The notes: generated from the sequence alone by a model not told the origin. Positions 36,685-46,253 are shown, numbered from the stretch's first letter. The stretch: DNA of 61,108 nucleotides from Lentisphaerota bacterium (GCA_015061495.1 SUWL01000006.1:1-61108), one strand, 5' to 3'. A program made the numbers and translations.

Positions 36685-37556
36685 TTCAGCACCTCGATAT
36701 CCAGCGAAATATCCATGGAACGCACCGAATGGGTCAACGCTCCGGAAGAGACGAAATCCACTCCGATTTGACCGATGGATGCCAGACGTTTGAGGGTGAT
36801 GCCGCCGGATGCTTCCAATTTGGCACGTCCGGCATTGATCGCCACGGCTTTTTTCATTTCGTCATTGGACATATTGTCCAGCATGATGTGTTCCACCCCG
36901 CAGTCGGCAGCCTGGGCGACCTCGTCCAGTGTGTCGGCTTCCACCTCGATTTCCAGATCAGGATAGGCGGCACGGGCGCGGCTGACCGCCCGGGCGATGG
37001 CACCGTCACCCTCGATGGCGGCAAGTTCCCGGTGGTTGTCTTTGATCATGATCCGGTCATAAAGTCCGATCCGGTGATTTCCGGCACCGCCGACGGCGAC
37101 GGCGTACTTTTCCAGATTGCGGTAACCGGGGGTGGTTTTGCGGGTATCCAGCACGATGCAGGAGCTGTTTTCCAGTTCCCGGGCGTAGATGCGGGACATC
37201 GTGGCGACCCCGCAAAGGCGCTGGATGAAATTCAATGCGGTTCTTTCGGCGGTGAGGATCGACCGTGCCGAACCGCTGATCACGGCAAGTTTTTCGCCCC
37301 GTACACAGAGGTCGCCATCCTGCTTCAAGGCGGTAAATTCCAGATCTTTGCCGATGCGCTTGAATACCCGTTCTGCCACATTGATACCGGCAAGCACCAT
37401 TTCATCTTCCTTGCAGATCAGCACCGCCCGGCTCCGGGCGTTTTCCGGAACACATGCCAAAGTGGTGGTATCTCCGCGGTCACCGAGGTCTTCGCTGACT
37501 GCCAGATCGATCAGAATATCCACCCGCTGCCAATCAATTTCAGGAATATTGCTCAT
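36681..37556 (-). CDS. nadC: Nicotinate-nucleotide pyrophosphorylase (carboxylating)
   Basis: About 291 aa. It makes nicotinate mononucleotide from quinolinate and PRPP in NAD synthesis. Seen: LAVSEDLGDRGDTTT, the conserved TAERTALNFIQRLCGVAT, DTRKTTPGYR for the phosphoribosyl site, KYAVAVGGAGNHR, and IMIKDNH. The ATG at 37556 is preceded by GGAGG and 5 nt, better than the ATG four codons upstream. The leader is about 150 nt from a strong promoter flanked by inverted repeats (37671-37745), which suggests regulation. nadA and nadB are absent here. Confidence 0.95.
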   Translation of the reverse strand: MSNIPEIDWQRVDILIDLAVSEDLGDRGDTTTLACVPENARSRAVLICKEDEMVLAGINVAERVFKRIGKDLEFTALKQDGDLCVRGEKLAVISGSARSILTAERTALNFIQRLCGVATMSRIYARELENSSCIVLDTRKTTPGYRNLEKYAVAVGGAGNHRIGLYDRIMIKDNHRELAAIEGDGAIARAVSRARAAYPDLEIEVEADTLDEVAQAADCGVEHIMLDNMSNDEMKKAVAINAGRAKLEASGGITLKRLASIGQIGVDFVSSGALTHSVRSMDISLDIEVLK

Positions 37557-37670
37557 AAAATCCTCCAATTTTATATTAATTTGTTTTTATTTCATTTGTT
37601 GTGATGCATTACCTCGCACTGCATCCATCCGTCTTCGTTTCACTGCGATGTGGATCAAACCGTTATGGCG

Positions 37671-37745
37671 CGGTTGACAAATCAGCATGTCTGTGATTTA
37701 TCGCAAGCACCAGAATATATCACACGAATCACGATTTGTCAACCG
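37671..37745. promoter_or_regulatory. 13-bp inverted repeats bracketing the nadC promoter
   Basis: CGGTTGACAAATC (37671-37683) and its exact reverse complement GATTTGTCAACCG (37733-37745) are 49 bp apart. The second arm contains the nadC -35 box, so the arms look like paired DNA operators rather than an RNA hairpin. Confidence 0.65.
37714..37742 (-). promoter_or_regulatory. nadC operon promoter
   Basis: TTGACA (37737-37742) is 17 bp from TATATT (37714-37719) on the minus strand, just beyond the 37750 gene's stop codon. Confidence 0.8.
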
Positions 37746-37749
37746 CAGA

Positions 37750-38556
37750 TCACCTGCCCGGTTTACTGCCGAATGGATAGGGAAACGAATTCAAAACCTT
37801 TTCGCTCTCATCCCCGGTAAGCACCTGCGTTATACTCATCACATAACGGTAACTGTCACTGTTCACCGCACACGACAGCAGCGTTGTCCCGAAGTAACGC
37901 ATCAACTGCGGCACGGAAATCATTTCTCCATTGCCGTCATACTTCATCAACCGCCAACCGCCGCTGCCGGTAAGCACCATGCCGTTATTGTCGATCAATC
38001 CGTAATTGCCCTGCAGCCGTACCAGCTGGAAGTTGCCTTTGGGCAGCAGCCCGTAAAGCACCATCATCCACAGCGATGCTGCCGCACACTTCTGAAACAG
38101 TGCCGTACCGATGCAGTAACATTCCGGACGGATGGTGGTCTCATTTTCCGGCAGAAAGGTACTTTTACGCATGAAAAATTCCCCGTCTTCCAGAGAATCA
38201 AGCGGATATTTCGCCGCCCGCTGCCGGAATTTATCCACCTCTTTGCAAATATCACTTTTCTGATCCCGGTCATACCAGAGCAGATGCAGACCGGTCAGGG
38301 CATCAAAAATTTCCTCATCCCGGGGGCAGTTGATCATTCTGGCAAGTTCCCGGCGTCCGGCGCGCATGCTGATGGCATTCTGCAGCATGTGCGCCCGGCG
38401 GCGCACCAGCGGATCGGAACTTTCCTGAAGCAATCCGGGCAGGTCGCCAAGTTCATCTTCCCTCGCCAGCAGTTGAGCCAGCGCATTGACTGCCACAGTT
38501 TCATCCCGGTCGTCAAGCAGTGAAGCCAGCTGCAGCGTCCCGTAAGAGAAATTCAT
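37750..38556 (-). CDS. HEAT-like N-terminal / possible SirB1-like protein, unknown function
   Basis: 268 aa. Residues about 5-60 look like two alpha-helical HEAT-type repeats (TVAVNALAQLLARED, PLVRRRAHMLQN). The middle and C-terminal parts recall the layout of SirB1/transglutaminase-like proteins (ECYCIGTALFQKCA, then YGLIDNNGMVLTGSGGWRLM), but a convincing Cys-His-Asp triad is not evident. There is no signal peptide or membrane helix. It is translationally coupled (ATGA overlap) to the upstream DEDDh exonuclease gene. I cannot assign a function. Confidence 0.75.
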   Translation of the reverse strand: MNFSYGTLQLASLLDDRDETVAVNALAQLLAREDELGDLPGLLQESSDPLVRRRAHMLQNAISMRAGRRELARMINCPRDEEIFDALTGLHLLWYDRDQKSDICKEVDKFRQRAAKYPLDSLEDGEFFMRKSTFLPENETTIRPECYCIGTALFQKCAAASLWMMVLYGLLPKGNFQLVRLQGNYGLIDNNGMVLTGSGGWRLMKYDGNGEMISVPQLMRYFGTTLLSCAVNSDSYRYVMSITQVLTGDESEKVLNSFPYPFGSKPGR

Positions 38557-39341
38557 TGCTGTTTACGCTCCGGGAAAATACCCACCAGCGCCTTTTCCGC
38601 AATCGCCCGCACATCATCCGGGAAGTCGCTTTTGATGATCCACCGGAGGAAACCGGGTTCATTTTCCGCGATATCCCGCAGCGAACGTCCGGCGTATTTG
38701 CCGAAATTGACCATCACTTCATCGCCGTTCCACTTGAACCGGCGGTTGCGGTCTACTGCATCCGGATCGGTCATATCCGAATAGGCGGCAAGTTCATCGA
38801 CGTTACGCGGCAATTCAGCATGTTTTGCCAGCTGTCCCATCAGCACTTCAAAGGTCGCCGCCGTATCTGCCGCAGCTCCATGTGCGCCTTCCAGATCCTT
38901 GCCGCAGAAAAATTTATATGCCGCCGTCAGCGTGCGCGGATAGAGTTTGCAAAACAGATTGTACGCATCCACGATCTTGCGGTTTGCCGTGTTGAAATCC
39001 AGCCCGACCCTTTTGAATTCGTTTTCCAGCAGCGGCACGTCGAATCCCTGAATGTTGTAACCGGCAAGGTCACAGCCGTCCAGGTAGGCAAGCAATTTAT
39101 CGGCAATGTCGGCAAACTGCGGGCAATCCGCCACATCCGCATCGGAAATACCGTGGATCGCCGTTGCTCCCGGCGGAATGGGCATTCCCGGATTGAGGCG
39201 GCGGGTCGTCGTCCGGCTGCTGCCGTCGGGCATGACTTTCATCACTGAAATTTCCACGATCCGGTCTCTCTGGGGGACGACACCGGTACTCTCGATATCA
39301 AAAAATGCCAGCGGCCGGGTAAGTTGCAAATCTCCGATCAT
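38553..39341 (-). CDS. DEDDh 3'-5' exonuclease (DNA polymerase III epsilon-like)
   Basis: This 262-aa protein has the exonuclease I motif AFFDIESTG (D15, E17), motif II in GYNIQGFDVPLL, and motif III GAHGAAADTAAT containing the His-Asp pair. The C-terminal 65 residues (VNFGKYAGRSLRDIAENEPGFLRWII) match the small domain often fused to such exonucleases that binds near a zinc-less fold of the ExoX C-terminal type. It is likely a proofreading or repair nuclease and not the replicative dnaQ itself, which cannot be excluded. It is coupled to the downstream HEAT-like gene and lies 6 bp after murC. Confidence 0.88.
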   Translation of the reverse strand: MIGDLQLTRPLAFFDIESTGVVPQRDRIVEISVMKVMPDGSSRTTTRRLNPGMPIPPGATAIHGISDADVADCPQFADIADKLLAYLDGCDLAGYNIQGFDVPLLENEFKRVGLDFNTANRKIVDAYNLFCKLYPRTLTAAYKFFCGKDLEGAHGAAADTAATFEVLMGQLAKHAELPRNVDELAAYSDMTDPDAVDRNRRFKWNGDEVMVNFGKYAGRSLRDIAENEPGFLRWIIKSDFPDDVRAIAEKALVGIFPERKQQ

Positions 39342-39347
39342 AATATT

Positions 39348-40604
39348 TTATCTCCTGTTGTTGAGGGTATCAGCCTGTTCAATCAAAAATTTCAAAGTCT
39401 GGTCGATATCGCCCGCCCCTAAAACTGCGATCAGACATTTCGGCGGCAATCCGGACATGACGGTGCGGCTCCAGTTTTCAAACGAACCGGTCACTGCCGT
39501 GCCGTTGACCTCCTTTGCCAGAGCGCCGGAATCCACCGGTCCGGATTCGCTCCAGGCGGCGAAAACCGGAGCAACGAATATTGAATCCGCCGCTTTAAGC
39601 ACTCCGGCAAATTCCCGGAAATACTTTGCCAGCCGCGCGAAACGGTGCGGCTGAAACAGCACGCGCAAATGGTGTTCCGGATAGCGGCAGCGCATCCAAT
39701 GCAAGGCGGCGGCAACTTCGGTCGGATGGTGGGCGTAATCCTCGATAATGGTAAGGGTTTCACTTTGCCAAACCACATTCATCCGGCGGGAAACCTGCGG
39801 ATAATTTCCGGCGGCGGCAAGTGCGTTTTGCCGGCTGCAGCCGAGAATTTCCGCGGCAGCAGCGGCGATATTGGCGTTGACCGCCTGAAATCCGTAAAGT
39901 CCGGCAAATTCCCGGGGCAGCTGTGTCAACCGCACGGCATCCGGATGACCGGCAAACAATTCATCGCACTTTTCCGAAGCATAATAGAGCAGTTTCTGCG
40001 AATTTTCCGCTACGGCACGGAAGTTGTTGTCCAGTGCTTCTCTGCCGCCGAGACTCCATTCGTGGTCGTCTTCCACATTGGGAATGACGGCAAGGAAATT
40101 TTTTATCAGCGTGTGCGTGCCGTCAGATTCGTCGGCTTCGGTGACAAAAATATCCCCGTCACCGGCTGAACAACTGGGCAGACCGGCAACTTCCGCACCG
40201 ATCATAAAACCCGGATCCTGACCGCACTGCCGCAAAATCGACACCAGCGCCGAAGTTATGGAACTTTTACCGTGCGTGCCGGTCACTGAAACACAACGGC
40301 GGTATCCGGAGGCAAATTCCGCCAGAAACTCCCCCCGGCGCACCTCGCGGATACCCAGACGGCGCGCTTTGACCCTTTCGCAGTTTTCTTCAGGAACGGC
40401 ACTGGAATAGACCAGCAGTTCCGCATCATCCGGCAGGTTGTTTTCCTTATGACCGATGGCGACATTTGCCCCGATTGCCGTCAGATGGCGGCATTTGGGA
40501 TTGTCACTGCTGTCACTGCCGCTGACCTGCCAGCGGCGTGCCAGTGCCAGTTCAGCCAGCGGAGCCATTCCCGCTCCGCCGATGCCGGTAAAGTGGATCT
40601 TCAT
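39348..40604 (-). CDS. murC: UDP-N-acetylmuramate--L-alanine ligase
   Basis: About 418 aa. It adds L-alanine to UDP-MurNAc in peptidoglycan synthesis. The N-terminal Rossmann motif MKIHFTGIGGAGMAPLAEL is diagnostic of MurC rather than Mpl. The ATP loop GTHGKSS lies at 109-115, TEADESD and EDYAHHPTEV follow, and the C-terminal LFQPHRFAR is typical. The start at 40604 has GAGGCGGGA upstream; a longer frame from 40727 would run 100 bp into the ABC gene. The protein is somewhat shorter than common MurC (460-490 aa) without losing motifs. It lies 7 bp after the MsbA-like gene. Confidence 0.93.
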   Translation of the reverse strand: MKIHFTGIGGAGMAPLAELALARRWQVSGSDSSDNPKCRHLTAIGANVAIGHKENNLPDDAELLVYSSAVPEENCERVKARRLGIREVRRGEFLAEFASGYRRCVSVTGTHGKSSITSALVSILRQCGQDPGFMIGAEVAGLPSCSAGDGDIFVTEADESDGTHTLIKNFLAVIPNVEDDHEWSLGGREALDNNFRAVAENSQKLLYYASEKCDELFAGHPDAVRLTQLPREFAGLYGFQAVNANIAAAAAEILGCSRQNALAAAGNYPQVSRRMNVVWQSETLTIIEDYAHHPTEVAAALHWMRCRYPEHHLRVLFQPHRFARLAKYFREFAGVLKAADSIFVAPVFAAWSESGPVDSGALAKEVNGTAVTGSFENWSRTVMSGLPPKCLIAVLGAGDIDQTLKFLIEQADTLNNRR

Positions 40605-40611
40605 TCCCGCC

Positions 40612-42594
40612 TCACTTGAATTGGGTTTGATGCAGACGGCTGTAAATGCCGCCGAGTGCGAGCAATTCATCATGCGTACCGGCTTCAGCGATGCGGCCCT
40701 CTTTAAGCACGATGATCCTGTTGGCATGCTGAATGGTACTCAAACGGTGGGCGATCACAAATACAGTACGATCTTTCATCGCCTGGTTGAGTGCATCCTG
40801 CACCAGTTTTTCCGTGACATTGTCCAGTGCGCTGGTCGCTTCATCCAAAATCAGCACCGGCGGATTGCGGAGGATCGCCCGGGCAATGGTAATGCGCTGT
40901 TTCTCGCCTCCGGAAAGTTTGAATCCACCGTCTCCGGCATCGGAATTGTAACCTTTTTCGTGGACTCCGTTGACGATGAATTCATGGGCATTGGCAAGTT
41001 TTGCCGCCTGAATGATCTCTTCATCCGTGGCTTCAGGTGAACCGTAAGCGATATTGGCACGGATGGTGTCATTGAATATCACCGGGTCCTGATTGACCAC
41101 TCCGATAAGTTTGCGCAGCGAATCGATCGAACAATCCCGCACATCATGACCGTCAATAATGACCGATCCGGACGTTACATCGTAAAACCGGGCGATCAGA
41201 TTGGCGATCGTACTTTTGCCGCTGCCGGTCTCTCCGACCACTGCCACCACGTGACCTTTGGGGATCTCGAAACTCACATCGTTGATCACTGTTCGGTCTT
41301 CATAACGGAACGAAACATTTTTCAGTGTGATCCCCTGTTCAACTTTGGTCAGATGGTAAGCATCGGGCTTTTCCGGAAGCGACTGATCCGTGTCCAGCAA
41401 TTCAAAGACCCGATCCGCCGCCGCCATGGATTGCTGGATCCCGGCAATGACCTTGGAAAAGTCCTTCAACGGCCGGTAGATCATCAGTATCGGTGCCAGC
41501 AGCGCCGTCAACTGGGTGATGGTCACCCCCTGACGGTAACTGTAGATGAGGAAAAACACTGTGGCGATCACCACGACCAGTTCGGTCAATGGCGAGATCA
41601 TGATGCGCAATTTGATGGCATCGATCACTTTGCGGTAGTATTTCCGGTTGGCAGCATGGAAGCGTCCATTCTCGTAAGTTTCAGTATGATAAGCCTTTAC
41701 CGCCCGGATCCCGGTGAATGTCTCATGCATTCTGGCGACCACATCGGCAATGAATCCGTAACTTTTTTTGTACCGTTTGCGGATCCGGCTGCCGAGGATG
41801 TTGATGGGGATCAATACCAGCGGAAAGAGCGTCCCTAAAATCACGATCAGCATGTAGTTGTCATACTCCCGGCAGGCGACGAAAATCGCCGCGATACAGC
41901 CGAGGATCTGCAGCGGTGCATTGGTCAAATCTTCCACAAAGTTGGAAACGGAATACTCCAGTGCGGCAGTATCATTGTTGCACCGGCTGATAAGTCTGCC
42001 GGTATCCACCGCGCCGTAATATCCCAGAGATTGACCGGTAAGTTTGCAGAAGATCTGTTCCCGCAAGTCCGCTACGACTCTGGTCCCCACCCACCGGGTA
42101 CAGTAGTTGTTGATGTAATGGGCGATATTTTTCAACGTCCACACCAGCACAAAGAGTATGGCGTAGATGCAGAATAACTGCCACGCCACCTGACCTGCGG
42201 CATTGACCGCTTCAAAGGTGAATTCATCCGGCCAGGAAACGTGGACGGTGGTGCCTTCCACGCGAAACGGCAGATGGAATTTATCAGCGGCATCGCCTGC
42301 CTGCCGGAGCATTTTTGCCAGTTCCGGGTCCTGGAGCGCCACGGAATCCGGGACGCGCTCAACCGCAGAAACATGCACCGCAGGCGCATTGGAATCTTTG
42401 ACCACCCCGACCAGCTGCGGCAGCATCAGCAGGGTCACAAAAAGTGAACTGCCAACCAGCAGACCGCTGATGATGCCGATGGTCAGACGGAACCAGTATT
42501 TGCGGGTGTATCCCAGCAAACGCCAGAGATTGCGGGAGATATTGATCTTCTTTTCTTCAGCCATTGTTATTGTCTCATTTGTGTTGTGATGCAT
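40612..42594 (-). CDS. MsbA-like ABC exporter with an extended first periplasmic loop
   Basis: A 660-aa fused half-transporter. Six membrane helices come first, with about 90 extra residues between helices 1 and 2 (KDSNAPAVHVS to EFTFEAVN). The nucleotide-binding domain follows: Walker A GETGSGKST at about 451-459, signature LSGGEKQ near 557, and Walker B LILDEATSALD near 580. It probably flips lipid A or another lipid; the neighbouring murC and degT genes fit an envelope cluster. The start may be the ATG at 42564 (MAEEKKINI), because the stretch before it resembles a shared leader motif; neither start has a good ribosome site. Confidence 0.9.
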   Translation of the reverse strand: MHHNTNETITMAEEKKINISRNLWRLLGYTRKYWFRLTIGIISGLLVGSSLFVTLLMLPQLVGVVKDSNAPAVHVSAVERVPDSVALQDPELAKMLRQAGDAADKFHLPFRVEGTTVHVSWPDEFTFEAVNAAGQVAWQLFCIYAILFVLVWTLKNIAHYINNYCTRWVGTRVVADLREQIFCKLTGQSLGYYGAVDTGRLISRCNNDTAALEYSVSNFVEDLTNAPLQILGCIAAIFVACREYDNYMLIVILGTLFPLVLIPINILGSRIRKRYKKSYGFIADVVARMHETFTGIRAVKAYHTETYENGRFHAANRKYYRKVIDAIKLRIMISPLTELVVVIATVFFLIYSYRQGVTITQLTALLAPILMIYRPLKDFSKVIAGIQQSMAAADRVFELLDTDQSLPEKPDAYHLTKVEQGITLKNVSFRYEDRTVINDVSFEIPKGHVVAVVGETGSGKSTIANLIARFYDVTSGSVIIDGHDVRDCSIDSLRKLIGVVNQDPVIFNDTIRANIAYGSPEATDEEIIQAAKLANAHEFIVNGVHEKGYNSDAGDGGFKLSGGEKQRITIARAILRNPPVLILDEATSALDNVTEKLVQDALNQAMKDRTVFVIAHRLSTIQHANRIIVLKEGRIAEAGTHDELLALGGIYSRLHQTQFK

Positions 42595-42669
42595 TCATCC
42601 CGGCGGTGATCCATTGCGGGCAGCGACTGCTGAATGCAAGTTTCACAAAATTCAGGACATTACCAGCCA

Positions 42670-43794
42670 TTATTTACCGTAGAATTTTGCGATGGAATCC
42701 ACGACATACGCCAGCTGATCGGCGGTCAATTCACCGAAAACCGGCAGTGCGAGGATCTCACCGGAAGTTTTTTCACTCACCGGATAGTCGCCGGGTTTGC
42801 CGCCGAGTTCCTTGAAACACTCCTGCAAGTGCAGTGACAGCGGATAGTAGACCGCGCAGCCGATACCGGAATCCAGCAGATGCTGTTTCAGCGCATCACG
42901 TTTGCCGTCTTTGACCAGGACGCAGAACTGGTTGTAGATATGGCGCACGCTGTAGGATGCGGTCTGCGGCAGAGTGATCTGATCGCCGAGATTGGCAGCG
43001 GCAAAGAGTTCGCGGTAGATCGCGGCATTTTTCTGACGGGCAGCCGACCAGTTGTCCAGAGAACGCAGTTTGATCGAGAGGATCGCGGCCTGCAGGGCAT
43101 CGATACGGAAGTTACCGCCGACATATTCGTGGATATAGGTTTTGCTCTGACCGTGGTTGCGGTAGATTTTCAGGAGCTGGGCGCGTTCGGCGCTGTCGCA
43201 GGAAACGGCACCGCCGTCACCGAAACAGCCGAGGTTTTTGCTGGGGAAAAAGCTGAATGCGCCGTATTCCGCAAAAGAACCGACCCGTTTGCCTTTGTAT
43301 TCAGCACCGATCGCCTGACAGGCATCTTCAATGATAAAGAGGTTGTGTTCTTTGGCAATGGCGACGATGGGATCCATATCCGCCGCCTGACCGAAAAGGT
43401 GAACGGGGATGATGGCACGGGTTTTCGGAGTGATTTTTTCCGCGATTTTCGCCGGGTCGATATTAAAGGTCGCCGGGTCGATATCCGCAAAGACCGGTTT
43501 TGCTCCGGCGCGGACGATTGCACCGACAGTGGCAAAAAAGGTGAATGGCGAAGTGATGACTTCATCGCCCGGACGGATCTTTTCCGCCATCAGAGCGATA
43601 AGCAGAGCATCAGAACCGCTGGAAACACCCACAGCACCGCCGGACTGACAGTAAGCAGCAAGTTCTTTTTCCAGAGTTTCGACCTTATCACCGAGGATAA
43701 AGCGCTGGGAATCGCAGATTTCGGAAACAGCGGCGAGGATCTCCTCTTTCATGGGGGCGTACTGGGCACGCAGATCGAGCAACGGGACTTGCAT
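42670..43794 (-). CDS. DegT/DnrJ/EryC1/StrS sugar aminotransferase
   Basis: This 374-aa PLP enzyme transfers an amino group to a nucleotide-linked keto-sugar. It opens VPLLDLRAQYAPMKEEI, has the cofactor region SSGSDALLIALMA, the Asp in IIEDACQAIGAEYKG, and the catalytic lysine K186 in FPSKNLGCFGDGG. The sequence is closest in style to WbpE/ArnB-type enzymes that make 3- or 4-amino sugars for surface polysaccharide. It begins 5 bp after the EF-hand membrane protein, so the two are cotranscribed. Which sugar it uses cannot be told. Confidence 0.92.
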   Translation of the reverse strand: MQVPLLDLRAQYAPMKEEILAAVSEICDSQRFILGDKVETLEKELAAYCQSGGAVGVSSGSDALLIALMAEKIRPGDEVITSPFTFFATVGAIVRAGAKPVFADIDPATFNIDPAKIAEKITPKTRAIIPVHLFGQAADMDPIVAIAKEHNLFIIEDACQAIGAEYKGKRVGSFAEYGAFSFFPSKNLGCFGDGGAVSCDSAERAQLLKIYRNHGQSKTYIHEYVGGNFRIDALQAAILSIKLRSLDNWSAARQKNAAIYRELFAAANLGDQITLPQTASYSVRHIYNQFCVLVKDGKRDALKQHLLDSGIGCAVYYPLSLHLQECFKELGGKPGDYPVSEKTSGEILALPVFGELTADQLAYVVDSIAKFYGK

Positions 43795-43799
43795 TTTAA

Positions 43800-46094
43800 T
43801 TAATTCTCCTTTTGATTTTTTGCGGCAGGACTCTTTGCCTGCGGCACAGATTGGTTGTTTTTAATGGTTTGGACCCTGTTTTTTTCTGAATCGAGCTGTT
43901 TTTGAGCATAATTCATGTGCCAACAGGACAGCACGACTCCGCACACGGCACCGGCAATCAGGACTATCAATGTCCAGATGATGCGCCGGGCGGTAAATTT
44001 TTTCACCGGATTGAATAGATCAACCGGGTCAAGCATGGAAATCTTGCCCGCCGGACGTTTGGGGGCAAAGGTGAAAATCGCTCCCATCCGGCAATTCATC
44101 CGCATGGGACGGTTGACTGCGCAGCCGCAGCTCTCCAGAAAACGGGAAAGATTCCGCCGGAAGATCCGGATCAGTGCGATCACCACTGACGGCCCGCCGA
44201 AAATCACCACGACACCCGCCAATACCGCCAGGATCGTGCCGAAAGAAACATTTTGCAGTGATTTGGCGATAAACGCCACTGAACTGCCCAGAGCGGCAAT
44301 ACCGATGCCTCCGCCCATCAGCAGCATGGACAGATTGCTGCCGGTGGATTGCGGCGGCGGCGGCGGAACTGCCGGTGCAGCTTTTCCGGCGGCGACGGGC
44401 AGTTTCGGGGCGTTCGCCAGCTGCGATTTATTCAATTCGCCGGTTATGGATTTCTGCATTTCCGCGTTGCGGGTATTGAAGATCCTTTCGGTCTGTTTGG
44501 CAAGGAAATCTGCGAAGTTGTAAAAAGGTGCCTTGAATGCTTCCCCGATGGAAACCGGCTGTTCGGCAATGTCGGTGATCACGGCATCATAAATCCGGTT
44601 TTCCGTATCAAAAAATACTCCCCGTTTGCCGATGAAAAGCGAGCGCATCGTCCCTGAAGTCACGGCGACTGCCAGTTGACCGGCAAGGTTTTCCTTGCCG
44701 TTTTTCCGGGAAATTTCCACATAGATCACGCAAATATTGCTGCTTTTGATGATCCGTTTGTGTTCGGCGGGATTTTTCACCCGCACCGCCAGCGTGAAGT
44801 GGCGGCCGTCCATGATCAGTTTGCCCATCTGCAGCCGGGACGGGTGCGCCGGATTGAAAAGATCCGGCAACGCAACGAAGTTATTGAGCAATTCCACCAG
44901 AAATTGCTGATAAAGTGCCATTTTGATCAGAGTTTCTCCGGCACTGATCACCGGAGCAAAACTTAAATCCGCTTCGATAAGCCGTTTCAGCTCGGCGAAG
45001 TTCTCCGGAGCAAAACGGCGCAATTCAGCAATGGAAAAGTTCGCCAGTCCATCCGGCGCGGAAACTTTTTCCCGATAGCTGTCAAACGGGGCAAGCATCG
45101 CTTTGGCACGCTGAAACGCACTGCGGGTCAAAATCGTACCGTCAAGCAGATCCCGCAATGCCGGAGACACGATCAACTGCTGCAGTTTATCCCGGTAAAG
45201 CGGATTGAGCGGCACCGAAAAATCCAGTGCATCCTGATCGCCCGGCGCGGCAAGCGCAGCACTTGCCAGTGCCTTGCGGACATTTTCCGGAACCATCAGG
45301 TCGGCGGCAAACTCCTTTTTCACCGCCCGTTCCGGATCGTCAAATAGAAATGCTCCGGCGGCAGAATTGAGGAAATAGCCGTCGATCAGCGGTTCACACT
45401 CTTTGAATAAGGCATGGATTTCTCCGGTCTTTTCACCGTAAACCATGATAGCCGGATCATTTCTGACCGCTTCATCCAGCGCCAGACGGTTGGCAAGTGC
45501 CGCTTCAAACGCGGTCACATCCGCCATACTGACACCGTCATTGCCGTTAAGATCGGTACTTTTTCTGCCGGATGCGATCACCGCTTTTATCAATGCCGTG
45601 ATCTCTTCCGGCAATTCCCCGGCGCAGCTGATGATCCCGTCGCCGTTGCGCAATGTGAAGCCGGTGAAACTTTTGCTCTCCCGGATATCTGCGGCAGTAA
45701 GCACATCATTTTCATTGCGCCCGAGATCCTTGAGCAGAACTTTTGCACAACTGATGATCTCCGCCGCACCCGGCGCTGCCGGAGAAATGGCAGAAATCCG
45801 CAGCTGACCGCTGCCGGAAACAACTCCGTCAAGATCACAGAAATACTTCAGCGTGAATTCCACTGCTTCTTTGATCTCATCCGTCCGGATCTTGCCGTCA
45901 TGGTCGCTGTCAACAAATTCCAGAAAACGGCGGTCAAAACGCAGTGAATCAATATCCACACCGGTCATCGCCCACAGTGCTTCGTCCAGTTTCAGCACAT
46001 TCGCCAAACCGGCTTCATCACTGATACGCAACTGCAGACCGCCGCCGATCATCCGGAAATGAAAATCGCCTGCCGGTGGTTTCGCTGGAATCAT
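43800..46094 (-). CDS. EF-hand membrane protein of unknown function
   Basis: 764 aa. A canonical EF-hand loop lies at 62-73: D62, D64, D66, G67, I69, E73 (DSDHDGKIRTDE). A weaker calcium-loop-like stretch DLNGNDGVSMAD lies near 192. The large middle part is alpha/beta with no known domain. A proline-rich linker (VPPPPPQ) near 585 leads to a pair of hydrophobic helices, then a segment with several cysteines and a third helix near 715 (WTLIVLIAGAVCGVVLSCW), then a basic tail. There is no N-terminal signal, so the calcium-binding part is probably cytoplasmic. It is first in the operon with degT. I do not recognise a named family. Confidence 0.85.
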   Translation of the reverse strand: MIPAKPPAGDFHFRMIGGGLQLRISDEAGLANVLKLDEALWAMTGVDIDSLRFDRRFLEFVDSDHDGKIRTDEIKEAVEFTLKYFCDLDGVVSGSGQLRISAISPAAPGAAEIISCAKVLLKDLGRNENDVLTAADIRESKSFTGFTLRNGDGIISCAGELPEEITALIKAVIASGRKSTDLNGNDGVSMADVTAFEAALANRLALDEAVRNDPAIMVYGEKTGEIHALFKECEPLIDGYFLNSAAGAFLFDDPERAVKKEFAADLMVPENVRKALASAALAAPGDQDALDFSVPLNPLYRDKLQQLIVSPALRDLLDGTILTRSAFQRAKAMLAPFDSYREKVSAPDGLANFSIAELRRFAPENFAELKRLIEADLSFAPVISAGETLIKMALYQQFLVELLNNFVALPDLFNPAHPSRLQMGKLIMDGRHFTLAVRVKNPAEHKRIIKSSNICVIYVEISRKNGKENLAGQLAVAVTSGTMRSLFIGKRGVFFDTENRIYDAVITDIAEQPVSIGEAFKAPFYNFADFLAKQTERIFNTRNAEMQKSITGELNKSQLANAPKLPVAAGKAAPAVPPPPPQSTGSNLSMLLMGGGIGIAALGSSVAFIAKSLQNVSFGTILAVLAGVVVIFGGPSVVIALIRIFRRNLSRFLESCGCAVNRPMRMNCRMGAIFTFAPKRPAGKISMLDPVDLFNPVKKFTARRIIWTLIVLIAGAVCGVVLSCWHMNYAQKQLDSEKNRVQTIKNNQSVPQAKSPAAKNQKEN

Positions 46095-46135
46095 TTTTCT
46101 GCCCTTACTTATTGTTTCATTTCCTCATTTTGTAT

Positions 46136-46164
46136 AATATAACATCGGTATTGTGCTTTTACAA
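46136..46164 (-). promoter_or_regulatory. Promoter of the EF-hand/degT operon
   Basis: TTGTAA (46159-46164) is 17 bp from TATATT (46136-46141) on the minus strand. A second possible promoter lies upstream: TTGACA (46191-46196) with TGTAAA (46168-46173), again 17 bp apart. Confidence 0.65.
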
Positions 46165-46253
46165 CTTTTTACAACGTAAAAAAACCTTTATGTCAACAGC
46201 GTGCGCGGAATACCGGGTGATTTGTGCCGCGATGTACCGGCTCATTCCGGTTC

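Noticed and set aside
37557-37713. NAD or other riboswitch in the nadC leader
   Set aside because: The inverted repeat arms are not both transcribed, and I see no motif of a known riboswitch; a DNA operator is simpler.
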